IMG/VR virus record: IMGVR_UViG_3300031841_004780
Coordinates: 1-21,125 of that record
From: a virus
Direction: 5' to 3' (one strand)
Length of the DNA stretch: 21,125 nucleotides
In this document: positions 1 through 7,419 of the stretch, one piece after another
Position numbering within the stretch: the first letter of the stretch is position 1
Layout: every line of letters begins with the position of its first letter
Notes under the pieces: generated by a model
Told to the model about the DNA's origin: nothing
What the model saw: the letters and a program-made list of their open reading frames with translations, nothing else
Databases searched by the model: none
Translations under genes and position numbers: made by a program

Positions 1-1
1 A

Positions 2-628
2 TTAAGCGATCCTATTTACAAAATCATAGACGGTTTATATTTTTTTGATAGCGATTCTTCATCAGATGTAAAAAATATATCTTATAAAAATATTTTAGCG
101 TATACACATATAAATCAGCAATCTACAAGTCAATTAGTTTCAGAAGGCGGATTGAATAACAAAACTGTATCAGTAGATCTTAGAACTGGAGGAGTCCGAA
201 CTATAAATTATAGTCATGCCCGATCGAATTTCCAAGGACCACCAGGTTCTAAGTCACAAATTTTACCTACATTCGAAGCAAAAAATAATAAACAGGCAAA
301 ATTATATAATCATATAAAATCTACTACAAATCCGGATAATTTTTTAGAGGACAAATTGGGTAAAGCTAAATCATTTTTTGAATTAATGATGCAAAATATA
401 CTTAGAATTGCAGTGCCAGGAGATGAGTATATATCTGCAGGTCATGTAATTGATGTAAAAGTTCCTAATCCATCTGGAACAACTGAAAAACTTGAAATTT
501 CTGATTATGTATCAGGACCTATGTTAATATCTAGTGCTAGGCATATGATTGAACGTGATGAAAAGCAGGGTGGGTTTTCATATTATACTTCTATGGAACT
601 AGTAAATCCATTTTTTGGTAGAGGATAG
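2..628 (+). CDS. 27: gp27-like baseplate hub protein, 3' part (5' end outside window)
   Basis: The reading frame is open from base 2 to the TAG at 626-628 (208 residues visible), so the true start lies left of the window; the TTG at 152 is internal. The last 70 residues carry the pattern of the hub family (T4 gp27, P2 gpD): GDEYISAGHVIDVKVP, then DYVSGPMLISSARHMI, then a strand ending SYYTSMELVNPFF. In that family this is the outer beta domain, where a peptide loop and a final antiparallel strand complete the ring. The hub trimer joins the tail tube to the spike and clasps gp5. The next gene is gp5, four bases downstream, which fits a hub-spike pair. T4 gp27 is about 391 residues, so roughly half may be missing. 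Assignment to gp27 rather than another gpD-like hub protein rests on the C-terminal pattern and position. Confidence 0.72.
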   Translation, partial: LSDPIYKIIDGLYFFDSDSSSDVKNISYKNILAYTHINQQSTSQLVSEGGLNNKTVSVDLRTGGVRTINYSHARSNFQGPPGSKSQILPTFEAKNNKQAKLYNHIKSTTNPDNFLEDKLGKAKSFFELMMQNILRIAVPGDEYISAGHVIDVKVPNPSGTTEKLEISDYVSGPMLISSARHMIERDEKQGGFSYYTSMELVNPFFGRG

Positions 629-632
629 ATAA

Positions 633-1487
633 ATGAGTAGATTTATAGGTGAAACGAATTTTTTATGGTTTTTTGCTAGGATTACAAATGTAAATGATCC
701 TGATATGTTAGGCCAATGCCAAATACGTATTGCTGGATTTCATGATGATATTCCCGATAAAGATTTACCATGGGCAATGCCATTACTTCCGATTATGAGC
801 GCAAGTCATAAACTAGAAGTTGAAGAAGAGGTAGGAATTTCACCAACAGGATTAACCATTGATAGTATGATATTCGGTTTTTTTGCTGATGGATCAGCAT
901 CTAGAGTTCCTGTTATTCTTGGAAGTATGCCAACAATACCAGATAATAACAAAAATAAACATGATGTTCCAAAGGCAGCTAGAGAGATTAATGTCTGGGA
1001 AAATAAACCATTAATAAAAAAAGAACCAAAAAGTCCATATAATTCTAAGTATCCATTTAATAAAGTAACAAAAACTCTAAGTGGTCATACCGTTGAATTA
1101 GATGATACGCCAGGATTTGAACGGATCCATGTTTACCATAAATCTGGGTCATATATTGAGATGCATCCAAATGGAAATATAGTATTAAAATCTGCTGCAA
1201 ATAACTATCATATTATAGCCGGTAATGAAGAAGCTTATGTGAGGGGAAATGCGGATATCCAGGTTGAAGGGAATATAAATGTCAAAAGTAATCAAAATAT
1301 TACTGTAACATCAGATAAAACGACTACGATTTCTTCTAAGAATATAAATTTAAATGCGGAAGGAAATATAACACTAAAGGCAGGCAATTCTATAAAATTA
1401 GATTCCCAATCAAATAGATTAAGTAGAAGAAATATATTAGATGATACTAGATTTACGGGTAAAGCATCGCCGTTTCATGATGATTAA
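633..1487 (+). CDS. 5: gp5-like baseplate central spike (OB-fold plus beta-helix, no lysozyme domain)
   Basis: This is the trimeric membrane-piercing spike under the hub. Residues 1-105 match the gp5 N-terminal OB-fold: NFLWFFARITNVNDPDMLGQ, then DLPWAMPLLPIMSA near residue 44, then MIFGFFADGS and PVILGSMP. Near residue 150 is the conserved SGHTVELDDTPGFERIHVYH that leads into the needle in T4 gp5 (SGH..E.DDTPG.ER). Residues about 180-262 are short V/I-x-G/N-x repeats (for example VRGNADIQVEGNINV) expected of the triple-stranded beta-helix. T4 gp5 is about 575 residues, with a lysozyme domain between OB-fold and helix; here only a charged linker of about 45 residues lies between them. The needle is also much shorter. 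A 20-residue polar tail (RRNILDD...SPFHDD) ends the protein. The ATG has an AGAGGA Shine-Dalgarno at 620-625, inside the preceding gene. Confidence 0.9.
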   Translation: MSRFIGETNFLWFFARITNVNDPDMLGQCQIRIAGFHDDIPDKDLPWAMPLLPIMSASHKLEVEEEVGISPTGLTIDSMIFGFFADGSASRVPVILGSMPTIPDNNKNKHDVPKAAREINVWENKPLIKKEPKSPYNSKYPFNKVTKTLSGHTVELDDTPGFERIHVYHKSGSYIEMHPNGNIVLKSAANNYHIIAGNEEAYVRGNADIQVEGNINVKSNQNITVTSDKTTTISSKNINLNAEGNITLKAGNSIKLDSQSNRLSRRNILDDTRFTGKASPFHDD

Positions 1488-1495
1488 AATAGACA

Positions 1496-1503
1496 TATAA
1501 ATA
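1496..1503 (+). promoter_or_regulatory. Candidate T4-type late promoter (TATAAATA)
   Basis: An exact TATAAATA octamer, the -10 element of T4 late promoters recognised by the gp55 sigma factor, lies in the only sizeable intergenic gap of the window (1488-1526), 23 bases before the gp25 ATG. A start 6-10 bases downstream would leave a very short leader. Octamers of this kind are expected a few times by chance in 21 kb at this AT content, so position is the main support. Confidence 0.6.
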
Positions 1504-1526
1504 AAAAATAAATGGAAAAAATATAA

Positions 1527-1958
1527 ATGGCACTACCAACAGTAGCAGAAAGATATTCTTTACAAAGACCTGAAAACGATATTTTATATAGTGATTTTTT
1601 GACGGATTTAAACTTTCACCCACAAACTAATGCTCTTTTATCTATAGTAAATGAAGCATCTGTCGCAAGATCAATTAGAAATTTGCTTCTTACTAATAAG
1701 TATGAGAGATTATTTAACCCAAATATCGGATCGAATATTAGATCTATTTTATTTGAAAATGTTTCAGGCCATTCTACTGCCGCTTTAAAAACTGCAATTA
1801 CAGAAACTATTGAAAATTATGAACCTAGAGCTAAATTGGTTTCAGTAAATGTTACGGCATATCCTGATAGAAATGGATACGTCACAACTATAACCTTTTA
1901 TATATTAAATGAAAGCGAATCTGTTACAATCAATGTACCTTTGTATAGAGTAAGATAA
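1527..1958 (+). CDS. 25: gp25-like baseplate wedge protein
   Basis: A 143-residue protein of the GPW/gp25 family (T4 gp25 is 132 residues; homologues include P2 gpW and type VI secretion TssE). It sits at the inner wedge and links it to the first sheath ring. Visible hallmarks are the N-terminal DILYSDFLTDLNFHP, the helix VARSIRNLLLTNKYERLFNP, GSNIRSILFEN, and the diagnostic EPR triad at residues 99-101 (NYEPRAKLVSVNV), a buried core motif in the family, followed by the last beta strands. It ends with TAA directly abutting the gp6 ATG (TAAATG), suggesting translational coupling to gp6, its wedge partner. The start is preceded by only a weak GGA. A four-codon reading frame (1512-1526) lies just upstream and stops one base before this ATG. 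Confidence 0.93.
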   Translation: MALPTVAERYSLQRPENDILYSDFLTDLNFHPQTNALLSIVNEASVARSIRNLLLTNKYERLFNPNIGSNIRSILFENVSGHSTAALKTAITETIENYEPRAKLVSVNVTAYPDRNGYVTTITFYILNESESVTINVPLYRVR

Positions 1959-3758
1959 ATGGCAAATACAAGTATTAGTTTAGTTAATTTAGACTTTTCT
2001 TCACTAAAAGAAGGGTTTAAAGAATACCTTAAATCCCAGCCTTTATTTAAAGACTATGATTACGAAGGAAGCAATATAAATGTTCTTCTTGATGTATTAT
2101 CATATAATACGTATATGAATTCTTTCTACTTAAATATGGTTGCAAACGAAATGTTTATTGATAGTGCTGAGTTACGGGAAAGCATTATCTCTAGAGCAAA
2201 GGAATTGAATTATACACCTTCATCATTTGTTTCATCTAGAGCCTTAGTTTATGTAATATTAGAAACTAATGGTAATGTTCCAACTGTTACAATTCCTAAA
2301 GGAACAGAAATTACTGGTAGAATTGATTCAGATTCATTTGTTTTTTCTCCAGAAGAAAATATTGTTGTATCTGGTGCTAACTCCCAATTCGTTTCAGATA
2401 CATTTTATATATATGAAGGAGCATACGTTCAAGATGTATTTGTAATGGATTATTCCAATGAAAACCAAAAATTTATTATGACGAATCCTACTATTGATAC
2501 ATCTTCACTTACAGTTACAGTTGTAGAAGATGATGGGACGGTTCTTCAATATGAAAGATCTACATCTTTGTTTGAAAAAGATTTTTCATCTAAGATATTT
2601 TTCCTACAAGCATCTAGAGATGAAAAATATGAGATTCTTTTTGGTGATGGGGTTATTGGCCGTAAACCTAAAGATGGTGCTGTAATTACTTGTGATTATA
2701 GAGCTACTAAAGGTGAATTACCTAATGGCATATCTGAATTTTCTGATGCTGGAGATATAATAGATTTAGCTGGCGTAGACAGTGTTCAAATAGTTGCAGT
2801 TCAACCATCAGCTGAAGGCCAAATTTCAGAAAGTAACGAATCAATTAAACTTAATGCTCCTATCGCATTTTCTACGCAAGAGCGGGCAATCACAGCTTTA
2901 GATTATGAAAATTTATTAAAGACTAATTTTGAAGAAATAAACACTGTTAAAGCATATGGAGGTGAAGAGCTTGATCCTCCTGAATATGGTAAAATATTTT
3001 TATCAGTAGATTTAAAAGAAGTAGATGGTCTTCCCGAGCGAAGAAGGCAGCAATATTATGATTTTTTAAAACCTAGATCTGCTCTTAGTTTAGATGTTTT
3101 CTTTGTTGATCCAGATTATATGTATATTGAAGTTGAATCTTCAATTAGGTATAATGTAAATCTAACTAATTTATCTCCAGAGTCACTTAAAACGGTTATT
3201 GTAAATGCAATAGAAACTTTTAATGCTACATTCTTAGATAAATTTGGAGTTATTTTTAGATATAGTAATTTTATTAATGCAATTGATGAAGCAGATGCTA
3301 GTATTTTAAGTAATGATACGGGGACAAAATTATTTAAATTTCTAACACCAATTATAAATGTTCCAAGTAATTATACAATACAATTTTATCAACCACTTCG
3401 TAATGATTTTTCAAATAAAGATGTTGTTCATCCTTCACAATATATAGCAACATTATCTTCAGATCAATTTATTTACAATGGTCTTTTAGCATCTTTAGAG
3501 GACGACGGCGAAGGAAATGTTGTTATAATACGTGAAGAAGGAGATGATCATGTAGAATTAATAACTACAGGTACTATAGATTATGAAAAAGGCATTATAG
3601 AATTAGTTAATTTAAATATTAGCCCAGCTCCAGGTTCTGGCGGCCAGATTAAAATTAAAGTCCTACCCAAAGCAAGAGATATCAATTCAAATCTTAATAA
3701 TATATTATCTATACGCCCGCAGGACTTGAAACTTACAATTATTTCAGAGAGAGTATAA
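1959..3758 (+). CDS. 6: gp6-like baseplate wedge protein (gpJ family)
   Basis: A 599-residue homologue of T4 gp6 (about 660 residues), the protein that dimerises to form the continuous inner ring of the baseplate and whose rearrangement drives sheath contraction. The N-terminus carries the gp6 signature: FKEYLKSQPLFKDYDYEG, NINVLLDVLSYNTY, FYLNMVANEMFIDSAELR, and ISRAKELNYTPSS. The central baseplate-J fold shows YEILFGDGVIGRKPKDGAVI near residues 223-242 and the G..PNGISEF loop after it. ERAITALDYENLLKTNFEEI follows near 308-327, then AYGGEE. The C-terminal third carries the dimerisation and extra beta region. It begins immediately after the gp25 stop and ends three bases before the next gene, within the inner-wedge set 25-6-7. 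Confidence 0.93.
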   Translation: MANTSISLVNLDFSSLKEGFKEYLKSQPLFKDYDYEGSNINVLLDVLSYNTYMNSFYLNMVANEMFIDSAELRESIISRAKELNYTPSSFVSSRALVYVILETNGNVPTVTIPKGTEITGRIDSDSFVFSPEENIVVSGANSQFVSDTFYIYEGAYVQDVFVMDYSNENQKFIMTNPTIDTSSLTVTVVEDDGTVLQYERSTSLFEKDFSSKIFFLQASRDEKYEILFGDGVIGRKPKDGAVITCDYRATKGELPNGISEFSDAGDIIDLAGVDSVQIVAVQPSAEGQISESNESIKLNAPIAFSTQERAITALDYENLLKTNFEEINTVKAYGGEELDPPEYGKIFLSVDLKEVDGLPERRRQQYYDFLKPRSALSLDVFFVDPDYMYIEVESSIRYNVNLTNLSPESLKTVIVNAIETFNATFLDKFGVIFRYSNFINAIDEADASILSNDTGTKLFKFLTPIINVPSNYTIQFYQPLRNDFSNKDVVHPSQYIATLSSDQFIYNGLLASLEDDGEGNVVIIREEGDDHVELITTGTIDYEKGIIELVNLNISPAPGSGGQIKIKVLPKARDINSNLNNILSIRPQDLKLTIISERV

Positions 3759-3761
3759 CAA

Positions 3762-6700
3762 GTGAAAGATATTTTTCCTTATATATCTCCGCTAATTGAA
3801 TCTCAATTTCCTGAATTCTATAAAGAAGAAGGCGAAAACTTTATTGCTTTTGTAAAGGCATATTATGAGTGGTTAGAAACTGAAAATAATGTATTATGGC
3901 ATTCGCGCAGACTCTTAAATACATTTGATATTGATGATACTTCTGAAGATTTTATTGTATACTTTAAAGAACAAATTTTAAAAAATGTACAATTTACTAC
4001 TGCATCAAATAAACGATTATTTATAAAAAATGCTTTAGATTTTTATAGATCTAAAGGAACTCCTAGAAGTATAGATTTATTTTTTAAGTTAGTATATGGA
4101 AAACCTGCAAAAATAAATTATCCTGCAGATCATATTTTTAGATTATCTGATAATACTTGGAAAATACCTACATATCTTGAAATTTCAAATAGCCCATATA
4201 ATAAATCATATAATGGAAAGCAAATACGTGGATTGACTTCTGGATCTACTGCTTTTGTTGAAGGATTTACTACAAGAAAGATTAATAATAATATATTAGA
4301 TTCATCTGGTAACCCAATACAAGTATCTAAACTTATTAATATTCTTTATATAACAAATTTATCTGCAGATTTTGAAACTAATGAAACTATAGTACATGAT
4401 GGTATAGATGATCCAGAGAGAGCTCCTAGAATAATTGGATCGGCTACTTCTTTATCTGTTCTAACTGGAGGCGCTAACTATAAAGTAGGAGATATTGTTG
4501 AATTAGAATCAGCTTCTGGAATCTTAGGAAAGGCTGTTGTTCGTGAAACTGAAGATGCATCAGGACAAGTTAGATTTGAGCTGATTAAAGGGGGATGGGG
4601 ATATACAACTAGTCCGAATATTATTGTAGCTCCAAAAACCGTAAGAATAGGAGACATTTCAACTATTAATAGAGGTGGAATATATCCTTATGAAATATTT
4701 GAACATTTAGATCAACCATTAGGTAATGCACATTTTATTAGTGCAAATTCTGAATTATTTCAAACAATAGAAATTGGTGATACTCTAAAAATATATGATG
4801 ATGCTACTTATAAATCTAATATTAAACTAATCACCTCGGAATCAATTAGTCCATTTTCAAATGGTGATTTATATTTTTCGGTAATATCTGGAGATTCGGC
4901 TGATCAATTAGACACGGATATAGCAGCAGATACAGACCAATCATATCAAATCAGAACATCTGACGATGCAGTTGTTGCAAATGTATCATCTTTTATTAAT
5001 TTATCTGCTTTTGCAAATATTATAGGATTTAAAGATACATCTACAGTTATTATTAATGATATTGTCGATTCGCTTAGTCCGACTGTTGGTGAAACTATAG
5101 AACAAAAAAATACACAAAGAACTTGGGCGACAGCAGATGTAGTTTCGTGCGAAAAAGGTGGATCAACAACAACTCTTACTGTTAATAATTTCCGTGGTGC
5201 CTTTATAGATGATATTAGTTTTTCAACTAATGATTTTGATTTCGTAAGTTCAGCGAATCTTTCTACAGCGAATTCAGATATAAATTTTGATCAATATGAA
5301 CCGGGTGATCAAATAATAGTTACAAATAGTACTGATAATGATGGAACTTATACAATTAGAACAATTTATAGTCCGCAATTATTAGAAATAGTTGAGGGGT
5401 GGCCAGGTACTACTGGTGTAGATTCTAACTATATAAACATTACAACTAATTTTAGAATTACTGGTCAATCTTCTGGAAGTAATTCACATCTTTCTTCATA
5501 TGACTATATAGTCGGGTTAAATGAAACATCCGATACATCTGTAGTCGAAGTAACTTTTACATCTCCATTGGGAAGTGATTACTCCAATAACGACTTAGTA
5601 ACATTTACTCCTGTTAATGGAGGAAGTGGAGCAGCTGCTAATGTTCAAACCGATGTATCTGGAGGAATCACTGGAATAACTATGATACGAAATGGTATAG
5701 GGTATTTAGTTGCTCCTACTGCAGGTATCAATAGTGAAAATCCTAGTGCTACTGGAGCCAATGGTAATTTAACTTCTGTATTAGGGAATCCGTTTGATTA
5801 CCAATATACTGATACTTTTGTCGTTTCAGAAAGTTCAAATACTAGTGGTTATATAGAATTTATTCCGACTGGTAGCTTGGCATCGTTTACAGTAGCCTCT
5901 CTTGACGATGAAGAAGAAAATATAACAGTTTGGACAGATATTATTAATGGTATAAATGTTTATGGGCAAATATATGCTGATGAGGTATCTGGTACTGGTT
6001 TTGGAATAGATATTGATAGTGTAGAATATGGGTTTCCTAAATTACCTACAGCAAATTTAACAAATGGGACAATAGAATCTACACTAGGTCAAAGTACGTT
6101 AACAATTGGATCTATTGCAGCTATAACCACATCAAACCCAGGTGAAGATTATAATATTTCTCCAATAGTTACGGTTATTGAACAAGACATTTATAATTTT
6201 AAATTAAATGATTATCAAATTTCTACGACATCTACTACTTCTGGTTTTTTAAATGGAGAAAAATTAGATTTTAAAGTAAGAAAAGTATTTAATGCAAATA
6301 CTGATATAGATGATTTAAATGATTTAATAGTATTCGGAGGACATCCTTTTGCGAATGGAAGTCAAGTTACATATACTACAGATTTAGGAGCAACAGCACT
6401 TACTGGTTTATCAACCGGAGGTACTTATGAAATTTCAATTCCAACTGGTAATACTACAGCTGTGGGACTAAAAACAATCCCAGCTGGTACAACTATACCT
6501 TTAGCTCCAACTTCAGAACCAGGTTTTAACCATTATTTGACACCAACTTCAACTCAATTACTTGCTGAGATAGATGAGATTGTAGACAATAATACGCTTA
6601 GTGTAATTAGAAAAACGTTAGTCAGTACTGACTATCCTACGGCAAATACTATAATAACTGGAGAATCATCAGGGTATTCAACAGTTATCTGGAATATTAC

Positions 6701-7409
6701 ACCTACAGATTCAATTACTGGGTTAAATGCATCAATAAATGCTAGTACAGTTACTGCTAATGGAGTAGTTACAAAATTAGATGTATTTAATTCTGGATTA
6801 GGATATCAATATTTCGATGTGGTCAATTTCAATCGTATAGGCACAAATGAGGACACGGGTACTGCTAAAATATTCTTAGGAAAACAAGGACAGAGTGAAG
6901 GTTTTTTTAGAAATCAAAAATCATTTTTGAGTGGTCCCGATGCGTATCTCCAAGATGGAGATTATTATCAAGAATTTTCTTATGAAATTGAAAGCTCTAT
7001 TCCTTTTCAGACTTATTTCGATATGTTAAAAAAGGTCTTACATTTAGCTGGAACAAAAATGTTTGCATCGACTTCAATTGGTGCAGATGTTGAAACTGTG
7101 ATTACTAGTAGTAAACAATTTGAACGGACTATGGGTTTTAATCCAAGTACCGATATTATAACTGCTCCAGGAGATCCTACTAATTATATAGTAATAGATC
7201 AGCATGGATTTGTAACCGGAAATACTGTAATTTATACGTATGATCAAGGAAATACAGCTATAGACGAGTTAGTATTTAATCAGGAATATCTGATAAATAT
7301 TATAAATTCAAGCGCTTTTCATTTAAATTATGCAAATAATATTGAAATAGATTTTGATAACGCTCCATATCCAAATGAAGTCGGGCATTTCTTTACAATA
7401 GTACCTTAA
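3762..7409 (+). CDS. 7: gp7-like baseplate wedge protein with gpI-like N-terminus
   Basis: A 1215-residue structural protein in the gp7 position (between 6 and 8; T4 gp7 is 1032 residues). Residues 1-120 look like a phage tail protein I domain: SQFPEFYKEEGENFIAFVKA, YYEWLE, and FYRSKGTPRSIDLFFKLVYG, the last being a gpI-type motif. This suits a protein that bundles with two gp6 (gpJ-like) chains. The middle holds beta modules, including repeats at 4461-4640 and 5577-5729. Near residues 1056-1101 is a block seen in marine T4-like relatives (YLQDGDYYQEFSYEIESS ... VLHLAGTKMFAS). Two HGF-type repeats lie at residues 861-907 and 1148-1200. Translation starts at GTG 3762, eight bases after an AGAGAGAG purine run; there is no closer ATG. 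Similarity to T4 gp7 itself is mostly positional; the conserved end blocks make the wedge role likely. Confidence 0.7.
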   Translation: MKDIFPYISPLIESQFPEFYKEEGENFIAFVKAYYEWLETENNVLWHSRRLLNTFDIDDTSEDFIVYFKEQILKNVQFTTASNKRLFIKNALDFYRSKGTPRSIDLFFKLVYGKPAKINYPADHIFRLSDNTWKIPTYLEISNSPYNKSYNGKQIRGLTSGSTAFVEGFTTRKINNNILDSSGNPIQVSKLINILYITNLSADFETNETIVHDGIDDPERAPRIIGSATSLSVLTGGANYKVGDIVELESASGILGKAVVRETEDASGQVRFELIKGGWGYTTSPNIIVAPKTVRIGDISTINRGGIYPYEIFEHLDQPLGNAHFISANSELFQTIEIGDTLKIYDDATYKSNIKLITSESISPFSNGDLYFSVISGDSADQLDTDIAADTDQSYQIRTSDDAVVANVSSFINLSAFANIIGFKDTSTVIINDIVDSLSPTVGETIEQKNTQRTWATADVVSCEKGGSTTTLTVNNFRGAFIDDISFSTNDFDFVSSANLSTANSDINFDQYEPGDQIIVTNSTDNDGTYTIRTIYSPQLLEIVEGWPGTTGVDSNYINITTNFRITGQSSGSNSHLSSYDYIVGLNETSDTSVVEVTFTSPLGSDYSNNDLVTFTPVNGGSGAAANVQTDVSGGITGITMIRNGIGYLVAPTAGINSENPSATGANGNLTSVLGNPFDYQYTDTFVVSESSNTSGYIEFIPTGSLASFTVASLDDEEENITVWTDIINGINVYGQIYADEVSGTGFGIDIDSVEYGFPKLPTANLTNGTIESTLGQSTLTIGSIAAITTSNPGEDYNISPIVTVIEQDIYNFKLNDYQISTTSTTSGFLNGEKLDFKVRKVFNANTDIDDLNDLIVFGGHPFANGSQVTYTTDLGATALTGLSTGGTYEISIPTGNTTAVGLKTIPAGTTIPLAPTSEPGFNHYLTPTSTQLLAEIDEIVDNNTLSVIRKTLVSTDYPTANTIITGESSGYSTVIWNITPTDSITGLNASINASTVTANGVVTKLDVFNSGLGYQYFDVVNFNRIGTNEDTGTAKIFLGKQGQSEGFFRNQKSFLSGPDAYLQDGDYYQEFSYEIESSIPFQTYFDMLKKVLHLAGTKMFASTSIGADVETVITSSKQFERTMGFNPSTDIITAPGDPTNYIVIDQHGFVTGNTVIYTYDQGNTAIDELVFNQEYLINIINSSAFHLNYANNIEIDFDNAPYPNEVGHFFTIVP
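4461..4640 (+). repeat. Glycine-rich beta module in gp7-like protein, copy 1
   Basis: Residues 234-293 of the gp7-like protein run GGANYKVGDIVEL, then KAVVRETEDASGQVRFELI, then GGWGYTTSPNIIV. This is the two-half module (G..Y..GD...; G.GY...P.I.V) found many times in the gp8 gene downstream. Confidence 0.7.
5577..5729 (+). repeat. Glycine-rich beta module in gp7-like protein, copy 2
   Basis: Residues 606-656 run DYSNNDLVTFTPVNGGSGA, AANVQTDVSGGITGITM, NGIGYLVAPTAGI. It has the same order as copy 1: a Y..ND opening strand, an AT-type strand, a G-x-I-x-x-I turn strand and a GIGY...P end. A degenerate half copy (NPGEDYNISPIVTV) lies near 6133-6180. Confidence 0.7.
6342..6482 (+). repeat. HGF-type beta repeat in gp7-like protein, copy 1
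   Basis: Residues 861-907 begin HPFANGSQVTYTTDLGATAL, continue with TGLSTGGTYEISI and end at VGLKTI. They align with a second copy near the C-terminus (7203-7361) as H-x-F-x-x-G-x-x-V-x-Y, then A, L, Y-x-I and a final hydrophobic-L strand. Repeats of this pattern are common in phage tail and fibre proteins. Confidence 0.65.
7203..7361 (+). repeat. HGF-type beta repeat in gp7-like protein, copy 2
   Basis: Residues 1148-1200 begin HGFVTGNTVIYTYDQGNTAI, continue with FNQEYLINIINSSAFHLNYA and lead to the end of the protein. It is the terminal copy of the repeat at 6342-6482 and is closer to the usual HGF..G..V.Y consensus. Confidence 0.65.
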
Positions 7410-7419
7410 AGAGACATCG

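Noticed and set aside
152-628. A complete 158-aa gene starting at TTG 152
   Set aside because: The same frame is open without a stop back to base 2 and encodes plausible protein there, so the gene is simply cut by the window edge.
2-3758. A type VI secretion or phage-like injection particle cluster (VgrG-like spike, gp25 and gpJ-like genes)
   Set aside because: The gp5 and gp6 signatures, a gp8 homologue with T4-like ends and the DUF4815-like proteins are of the T4-phage type; there are no TssB/C-, ClpV- or membrane-complex genes in view.
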